64,000 nucleotides of DNA from Chelydra serpentina. Its lineage: Eukaryota > Chordata > Testudines > Chelydridae. Position numbers and translations under genes: made by a program. The notes below the pieces were generated by a model. The model had not been told where the DNA came from and made no database searches. It saw only the letters and a program-made list of their open reading frames with translations. Position 1 is the stretch's first letter; each line of letters begins with the position of its first letter. The stretch covers positions 49,935,001-49,999,000 of the forward strand of contig JBAIAC010000007.1 in assembly GCA_037349315.1 (NCBI GenBank), written 5' to 3'. This document shows, in pieces, positions 56,736 to 64,000 of the stretch.

Positions 56736-59395
56736 AGGAGTTATATATATTCATCAGTTCCTGGAATGCTCAGCAACTTGCAAAACGGAGCACTAACTGT
56801 CAATATGATTGCCCAAATAGTATTAAGGCTTCCAAATATAGGGTTTAGTCAACCTCTAGTATTAAGGCACTCATGATATTAAACTGGTCTCAGGAAAACC
56901 ATATAGCTGCAAGAATGAATTTGAAAACAGTCTTACTGAACAAATGAAACAAATCTAATCATCTTCATAGATAACTCACCTTATGGAGAAAACCTCTAGC
57001 TTTCTAAATATTTAATTCTCTTTACTTAAGGAGATTTCAAGATAAAAAGGAAATACTCTCATAATTTAACATTTTATTTATTTTTATTAGATAAAATGGA
57101 CAGACTTACTGCAAACTTTATATTTTCCTTCTTAACTACTTGCTAAGTACAACATGTAGAAGATTTGGGGGATTGTATTACTTTTTCAGTACTACCTGTT
57201 GTTGCAGTGTCTCTTCCCCTACACCTAGAAGTGAGTCTAAGACCAAAGCGTCTCATCCTGGAAATCACAGTTATCATGTTGATAAGGAAGGAGGATTTTT
57301 CAGGCCCAAATAGGGATAAGGTGTTAAGAAAACCTTGTTTACTGTTACAGCATTAAGCAGTTAAACATTTAACACTGAAAGACACAAGTAAGGCTTTCAT
57401 TTTAACAATTTCCCTTATTCCCTTTCACTTTAGTTCTATGAGTGGGTTTTGGGGATTCTTAAACAGGGGACCCTCCCTACTTGACAAGGTTTTTTTAAAG
57501 ATGGTATTAAAGATACTGTAGTGATTTTCTTTTTTTGAGCGGGGGGTAGTTAGTTTAGAATTTGTTGAGCGGTTTTTGCTCTTGTTGTTTCCTTTAATAC
57601 AAAATGAAGAAAACACACACAAAATGGGGGAGAAAAGAATATGAAAAATAGAACATCTAGCGTCTATCTCTGGTGCTTTCTTTTTGCATTGCATCGTACC
57701 TGCTGGAGAAACACAGGCACAGATTAGGACAAGATTTACTTAGTTCACAGATCAGGAAATCTGTTGGCATTTTAATTTCATGGAGCGGTTCTAGAAACTT
57801 CTTATAATGCTTATAGAAAGTATTCCCCTTTTATGATTTAGTTTACTAGAAAGTAACTGAAGTGTGTAGTGAAGAGTTAGGGATCCAGATAATACTGATA
57901 TCACTTAAAATACAGATTGGGATACGCAAATCTCAGCTGACAAAAAGAAGGGCAATCCTTGTACTGAGGCATTCTCTTTAATTCCCCAAAATTGTAGGAC
58001 CTTCCATTATAAGGGAAAGATGCGTTTAAGTGATTTCTTTAGTCTGAGGCACATGACCAACTATTTTTTTCAAAGTCCGTGTACATTTTGTTTAGAATAA
58101 TGGCGTTAGTATTAACATAGTTTATCTACAGCATTTCCCCAAGTTATTGTTAGAGCTTGTTATGATAGATTGTACACTTGGAACACGTGCGAATGAGAAA
58201 ATGAAAATGTTGTGTTAGGGACCAATGGTATGGAACAGGTACCAAATGAATTAAGTAACCTCCTTTGCAAGGTATTCAATATCTGAATGCAAAATTATTT
58301 CAGCAGATGCTAGCTTTACAGCTAGTAGTGGCTGACGCATTGTGATCATCCATCGGTGGTTATGTTTACAGGAGCATTAAATATATATTTTACACCCTCA
58401 AGGATCCTATATCACTTTACAAACTCAACAAACTGATATTCATCATTTCATCCACCCTTAAGATGAAAGGGATATTCAGAGAGTTTGAATGTAATTATTG
58501 GGGATAAAATTTAGCTGGGACAACAGGGTAAATCATACTACTCTGGCAAAAAGTGCCATGGAATTGAATGACTCCAAATGAACCTGGGTTTTAAATCTTC
58601 TTCAAAAGTTAGCATGGTGTTCTCTCATCTTGTGCTATTACGGTGGGGGAATAGTTGAAGGACAGAGGTAAGACCCACTAAAATGTCAGTACCACTTCTT
58701 GAAGCTCCTAAGTGTTTCTTTGAGGTCTCCCATCTAGAAAGGCCTGGACTGACCGTGCTTAGTTTGGTGATCCATCAGGAACCCAGGTCAATGTAAGAAT
58801 GGTTAGATGAATCAGGAGAAGTTTTTGGTATATGTTGATGCTTTCAAAACATCATTCCCCTTGTTGGGTAGTATGTCTTAAAGATGTTTGTCACTGTAAC
58901 TGGTTTTTCTGTCAGTAGTTTTTCCATGCAGGAGTCCTGTAGACTGGTGATCCTTAAAATAGTAAATCCAGTCCTCCTTTTCCTGCAAGGTAGAGCTTAG
59001 AAAGGAAAACATCTTTGTTTTTACATTGAAATTTGTTTCTTATCTTTAAAAGGAAGCATAAAGAATCTCAAAAGTTCACTAATAATCTATTTTCCCATTT
59101 TCTAAGTGATCTTGCTAGAAAAGACTGAAGAATTCATTATGCATTATTGTTATAGGCAAATTATCAGTATTAGAAGTGCCTGGACAAAGTGGATTTCAGC
59201 TATTATATAAATACTATATATAATTCAAAATTAGGTAGCAGATTTTATCACAATATTGAAGCAAGAGGTGTGAAGTATTAAAATTACATTTGAAATATTG
59301 TTTCTGCCAAATGCAATTTATTTGCTTAATTATAGGCTTTGTATTTTCAATTGCACATTTTCCTCCAAATATGATTTTATTTGTACATTCCATAG
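56736..59395. other. RYR3 intron, mostly unique
   Basis: AT-rich; one ancient 5S-SINE listed separately. Ends with the ACATTCCATAG acceptor at 59395. Confidence 0.55.
58640..58785 (-). repeat. 5S rRNA-derived SINE (AmnSINE1-like), antisense
   Basis: On the - strand 58785-58721 reads GATCACCAAACTAAGCACGG, then TCAGTCCAGGCC, then TAGATGGGAGACCTC. It follows the internal part of 5S rRNA (AAGCTAAGCAGGGTCGGGCC, then TGGATGGGAGACC) with a few substitutions. SINEs with 5S heads in amniotes belong to the very old AmnSINE/Deu group. The body to the left is too diverged for me to read; the left border is approximate. Confidence 0.65.
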
Positions 59396-59517
59396 GTTAT
59401 ATTACACCAAGAAGGACATATGGATGATGGTCTAACATTACAAAGGTGTCAACACGAAGAATCCCAGGCTGCTCGAATCATTCGCAATACTTCCAGCTTA
59501 TTTAGCCAATTTATAAG
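59396..59517 (+). CDS. RYR3: RYR3 exon ([21 protein letters not shown]...)
   Basis: A 122-nt exon, phase 0 to 2, with TTCCATAG acceptor and GTATAT donor. It encodes about residues 379-418: [20 protein letters not shown], then [20 protein letters not shown] plus two bases. It is the transition from NTD-B to the helical [12 protein letters not shown] is common to ryanodine receptors; LTLQRC and NTSSLFSQF are RYR3-like. It is the last RYR3 exon in the window; the next lies beyond 64000. Confidence 0.96.
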
Positions 59518-60267
59518 GTATATGGCACAGCATTATCTATAATGGGTTTTATGTAGTTATTTTCAAATATACTGAAATGTTTGAATGTAATTATTTTTAG
59601 ATTTATAATTAGATCCTGGACCTATCTTTGCCAGTAAGGCCTGTCTCTACAACCAGCCAAACTTGAACAATGAATCCAAATACCATAGAGTGCTGGAAGT
59701 TCATATTTGGGTCCAATTCCAGATTCCCAAATTTCACTTGGCCCCATGATTACTGATAGCATGTCCCCATCATATATATTTTTTTTACATTTGTAAATTT
59801 TCTTGAAAGGTATGTTTACCATCATCTGCCCTTAATAGGCTGTTTCCAGATGCAGCAGACTGTCTCCCACTAAGAAACAGAGCCCTGAGAGAATGGATGA
59901 GCTTTGCACTATGTCTGGAAAGTCTCAGGGTCTATTGGATCAATGAGAGAATTGAATTCCAGAGTCAAAGCTTTTCCACCAAAAATTCCTTAACTTGGTC
60001 CCCAAAATGCTCGAATGTAGAGTGTTAACAGAACCATCTTTAGTGATCTGAGTTCGTCCCAGCTATGTGTGGGGAAGGAGCAATTCCCTTATGTAGCTAG
60101 GACTTAGACCATTTATGACTTTGTAGCTCAAATCAACCCCTTGAATTCTATCTAGAAGTGAACTGCGTCCCTTTACAAAATTTGGAGAGTAGGTGTTTTA
60201 TGCTCCCAATGGTCAAACTCCATTAAGTAGGTGGAGCTACTTTCTGCACCCTAAAACATCAGACTGT
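59518..60267. other. RYR3 intron, no recognised feature
   Basis: Begins with the GTATAT donor. 59850-60240 is moderately GC-rich without a domain or a repeat that I can name. Confidence 0.5.
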
Positions 60268-62890
60268 TGTTCTTCGAGTGCTTGCTCATGTGGATTCCAT
60301 TCTAGGCATGTGCGTGCCCACATGCACAATCATTGCAAATTTTTGCCTTAGCGGTATCCATAGAGTTGGCTGTGGTGCCCTCTTGAGTGTCCTGCTCATG
60401 CCGACCCTACGCCTCTGAGTTCCTTCTAACCGCCTGTGACAGTTGGTCAGAGCGCCTCATCTTGAATTGCAAGAGTGTTAGCTGTTCTTAACAGCTATTG
60501 TTACCTCCTTTGTATGTAGTTCTTAGGGTCTGCCTCCTGTGCCTCCTCCATACAGGTCCTGGGGCACTCCCCGGCTGAGCACTTATAGGAAAAAGGACAG
60601 AGACAAGGGATTTAAATGATGACACCCTTCGTCTTCCTGGTCATCTGCTCAGCCTGGCCCTTCCAGGAACCAAGGAAGCCAGAAACAGGCATTTTGAGGG
60701 CACGCTTGAGGATGGTGCCCCAGTCACATCCCCAGATCCACCTTCCTACTCTTTCCTCAACTGCCTGCACCCCTTCCGGTCAGCCTGGTTGTGGCTGACC
60801 TTGGACCATTGGGTGCTTGACATAAATCTTTGGGCTATACCCCGCGGTTCTTGGCAGACTCTCCCTCCATCTCCCTTCCCCATCCCTCTTCAGGAATCCT
60901 TCTCACGAGCAATTCCTCATCCAGGAGGTGGACTACCTCCTCAGAATGGGGGCAGTAGAAGAGGTACCTCTGGAGATGGGGGGGAAAGGATTCTACTGAT
61001 GTTATTTTCTAATCCTGAAAGTGAAAGGGGGCCTCAGACCCATCGTGGACCTGTGACATCTCAACAAGCACCTCAAAAAGTTGAAGTTCCAAATGGTTTC
61101 CCTGGCCACCCTTGACTTGAAGGATGCATATTTCCATTTTCCCAGGACACAATGATTCCTTCTTTTGTGTTGGGCCAGCCCCATTTCCAATTCACAGCTC
61201 TGCCCTTCAGTCTCTCGTCAGCCCCAAGAGTGTTCACAAAGTGCATAGCATCAGTGGACACTTACCTGCAGTGTTGAGGTGTTCAAATTTGCCCGTACCT
61301 CAATGAGTGGCTAATAAAAGGCTGGGCATCAAGTTTGGTGGCATCTCGATCTCAGCATGCAAGGTTTTTGGTCAAGTCACAATTGCTCCCTACACTTAAA
61401 TATCACAGAGCTCAGAGCGTCACGCTTGGCCTGCCATGCCTTCCGGCCTCACATAAAGAGCAGGATGGTCCAGGTCCTGACGGACAATACAGAAGCTATG
61501 TTTTATATTGACAAGCAAGGCAGAGCCAGATCGTCAACCCTTTGCAAAGGAGTCCTCAGGCTCTGGGACTTCTCTGTTCAACACGCCGTCCATCTTGTAG
61601 CCACACACTTCCCCGGGACTAGGAAAGTTTTGGCAGATCACCTCAGCAGGACCTTCTCATCTTGCCACGAGTGGTCACTCCATCCAGAAGTGGTCAGCAT
61701 TATCTTCCAGAGGTGGGGGACTCCCCGGGTGGACCTATTCGTATCCAGTCAGAATAGGAAATGCCATGTTTTCTGCTTGATTTGGGAGATTGACAGAGGC
61801 TCCCTTTTGGATGCTTTTCTGCACCCTTCTGTACACCTTTCCTCCAGTGTCATTAATTCACAGAGTCCTCATGAAGATCAAGCAGGATGGGGCAAAGGTT
61901 ATCCTCATAGCACCAGCTTGTCCGTGCCAGCACTGGTTTGACACGCTGCTGGAGGACCTCTTGGTGGCTGCTCCATTATAGCTACTGCTCTGGCCAAACC
62001 TGCTGTCCCAAAACCATGGCAGTCTTCCACATCTGAACCTGGCGGCCCTGCACCTGGCAACTTGGCTGCTGCATGGTTAAATGCGGAGGAGCAGGAGTGC
62101 TCGGCCGGTGTCCAATAGGTCCTGTTCAGCAGTAGAAAGTCCTCCACCATAGCGACCTATCTGGTCAAATGGAAGCAGTTCACATGTTGGACCTCAAATA
62201 AAGGTATTTGGCATGAGCAGGCCTCGCTGCAGTTAATCCTAGACTACCTTCTGCATCTCAAGCTCCAAGGCCTGTCCCTTTTGTCTATTAAAATCCACTT
62301 GGCTGCTATTTCAGCCACTTCAGGGCAGGTCAGTTTTCACTCAGGACATGATGGTCAGGTTCCTCAAAGGCCTGGAACATCTCTACCCTCAAGTCTATGA
62401 CCCCATCCCTCCGTGGGATCTGAATCTAGTGCTGTCATAACTCATGGGTGCCCCCTTTGAGCCTCTAGCTTCCTGCTCCCTCCTCCTCCTTTCCTGGAAA
62501 GTCACATTCTTGGTTGAAATAACATCTGCCTGCAGGGTCTCTGAGATTATGGCACTTACCTTGGAACTGCCCTATATGGTCTTCTACAAGGACAAAGTCC
62601 AGCTGCAGCTGCACCCGGCGTTCCTGCCCAATGTGGTCTCATAGTTTCATATCGGCCAAGACATATACTTACCTGTCTTTTTTCGAAAGCTACATAAATT
62701 GGAGGAGGAGCATAGGTTGTATTCCCTAGATGTCAGGAGGGCACTAGCCTTCTACATTGAAAGGACCATGCCATTCTGCAAGTCGACACAATTGTTTGGC
62801 ACATTGGCCAAAAGAATCAAAGGTCGTCCAGTGTCTGTTCAAAGAATTTCTTCTTGGGTCACTGCCTCTATTTGCTGCTGATAATTGTAT
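60268..62890 (+). mobile_element. DIRS-type tyrosine-recombinase retrotransposon, decayed
   Basis: Begins with a terminal-repeat-like segment (TTCTTCGAGTGCTTG) and continues with broken frames of a DIRS pol. The RT is at about 60900-61320: LRPIVDL..LNKHLKKLKF, then LDLKDAYFHF, then LPFSLSSAPRVFTKC. RNase H is at 61357-61700 (ITELRA, then LTDNTEAMFYI). The tyrosine recombinase is at about 62100-62880 (KWKQF, DYLLHLK, LDVRRALAFYIERT). The RT active site reads YLNEW where related elements have YLDDW, so both catalytic aspartates are changed. The region between the RT palm and RNase H is largely deleted at about 61325. Stops at several points confirm it is dead. The right end is lost at about 62890. 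Confidence 0.85.
61357..61941 (+). pseudogene. DIRS RNase H and linker, open fragment
   Basis: A 194-codon stretch. RNase H features: ITELRASRLACHAF near residue 17, LTDNTEAMFYIDKQG near 41-55 (an Asp in the usual position), HLVATHFPGTRKVLADHLSR near 78-97. The following WSLHPEVV..I...WGTPRVDLF is the conserved linker to the recombinase in DIRS pol. Part of the element at 60268-62890. It is an open remnant rather than a gene; its start codon is incidental. Confidence 0.8.
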
Positions 62891-63074
62891 TTATGTCTGC
62901 TTCAGAGAGAAGCATGTGTAGTAATTTAACCAACAGGAAATGGGGGGGGAAGCACATCAAACCTATCCTGATATTAGCTGTTTATTAAGGAATGAACAGG
63001 GATCCACATTCATCCCAAAACTATGCAACTAACTAACAAAACCTAATGTATTGCTAACAAAGTAATAGTGTTAA
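62891..63074. other. Spacer between DIRS and Penelope-like elements
   Basis: 184 bp with a G8 run near 62943. No features. A stop (TAA at 63072) closes the Penelope reading frame on the left, so either the 5' part of that element is missing or it is shifted. Confidence 0.5.
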
Positions 63075-64000
63075 CTCTGTGACTTTGTCCTCACACACAA
63101 TTATTTCAAATTTGGTGACAATATATACCTCCAGACCAGTGGCACCGCTATGGGCACCCGCATGACCCCACAATATGCCAACATTTTTATGGCTGACCTG
63201 GAACGCTTCCTCAGCTCTCGTCCACTCACGCCCCTTCTCTACCTACACTACATTGATGACATCTTCATCATCTGGACCCATGGGAAGGAAACTCTGGAAC
63301 AATTCCACAACGATTTCAACAGCTTCCACCCCACCATCAACCTCAGCCTGGACCAGTCTACACGGGAAGTCCACTTCCTAGACACCACGGTGCAAATAAG
63401 CGATGGTCACATTAACACCACCCTATACCGAAAACCCACCGACCGCTATGCCTACCTACATGCCTCCAGCTTCCATCCTGGACACACCACACGATCCATT
63501 GTCTACAGCCAAGCACTGAGGTACAACCGTATTTGCTCCAACCCCTCTGACAGAGACCAACACCTACAAGATCTTCACCAAGCATTCTCAAAACTACGCT
63601 ACCCACATGAGGAAATAAGAAAACAGATCAACAGGGCCAGACGTGTACCCAGAAGCCTCCTGCTGCAAGACAAACCGAAGAAAGAAACCAACAGAACTCC
63701 ACTGGCCATCGCTTACAGTCCTCAGCTAAAACCTCTCCAACGGATCATCAGTGATCTACAACCCATCCTGAACAACGATCCCTCACTTTCACAGGCCTTG
63801 GGAGGCAGGCCAGTCCTCGCCCACAGACAACCCGCCAACCTGAAGCATATTCTCACCAGCAACTACACACCGCACCATAATAACTCTAACTCAGGAACCA
63901 ATCCATGCAACAAACCTCGATGCCAACTCTCCCCACATATCTACACAAGGGACACCATCACAGGACCTAACCAGATCAGCCACACCATCACTGGTTCATT
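63075..64000 (+). CDS. Penelope-like element reverse transcriptase, partial (open at window edge)
   Basis: An uninterrupted frame of about 308 codons from 63075 to the window end. Order of motifs: NYFKFGDNIYLQTSGTAMGT, then RMTPQYANIFMADLE, then the catalytic YIDDIFIIW (two aspartates kept), then FHPTINLSLDQS...VHFLDTTV, then LYRKPTDRYAYLHASSFHPG, then YSQALRYNRICS, then the C-terminal NPCNKPRCQL stretch. GTAMGT.MTP.YAN and the short distance from YIDDIF to FLDTTV are typical of Penelope-like RTs rather than LINEs or LTR elements. In this family a GIY-YIG endonuclease follows, which would lie beyond 64000. The left third of the RT is missing or frameshifted. Absence of stops suggests a rather young insertion. 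Confidence 0.9.

Noticed and set aside
63175..63381. A 68-codon + frame rich in S and T
   Set aside because: It is the out-of-frame shadow of the Penelope-like reverse transcriptase, which occupies another frame across the same bases.

Overview
The window is vertebrate nuclear DNA from the 5' part of a ryanodine receptor gene. Ten exons on the + strand, all with AG/GT borders and phases that join, read through as 1,088 nt (362 codons plus 2 nt) of ryanodine receptor N-terminus. Residues typical of the paralogue ([33 protein letters not shown]) fit RYR3 better than RYR1 or RYR2. Exons for about the first 57 residues lie upstream of the window, and the rest of the ~4,900-residue channel lies downstream. 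Everything else is intronic. The organism is most probably a turtle: CR1 LINEs dominate, and there are many short hAT elements with 8-bp target duplications, DIRS tyrosine-recombinase retrotransposons, Ty3/Gypsy, a Penelope-like element and old MIR/5S SINEs. A crocodilian cannot be excluded from sequence alone.

Layout. 1-9.3 kb: intron with a DIRS relic, an antisense Gypsy wreck (5.1-8.2 kb) and a long-TIR MITE (8.6-8.9 kb). 9364-9471: first exon in the window, followed by an 18.4-kb intron carrying a solo LTR, SINE fragments, several hAT elements and an antisense CR1 with a hAT nested in it. That intron also holds two possible in-frame micro-exons (16240-16260 and 27575-27586). 27.9-33.1 kb: four exons, with a tail-less 7SL RNA pseudogene and a hAT element between them. 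33.1-42.7 kb: a 9.7-kb intron packed with L2-like, DIRS-terminal, CR1 and hAT sequence, including a nearly full CR1 reverse-transcriptase ORF nested inside a hAT. 42.7-59.5 kb: five more exons. These are separated by introns with a MIR, hAT elements, a GC-rich hAT with a small minisatellite, a 300-bp perfectly spaced inverted repeat and an LTR fragment. 60.3-64.0 kb: a decayed DIRS element followed directly by a Penelope-like reverse transcriptase whose frame is still open at the window edge.

The exons together build the cytoplasmic N-terminal beta-trefoil region (NTD-A, then NTD-B/MIR, then entry into NTD-C) of an intracellular Ca2+ release channel. No other host protein-coding gene, CRISPR array or prokaryotic-type system is present. 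The most interesting non-routine signal is the pair of candidate micro-exons. They sit at the point where RYR2 carries twelve extra residues that RYR1 and canonical RYR3 lack. All family assignments rest on reading the sequence and on remembered family features; no search was run.
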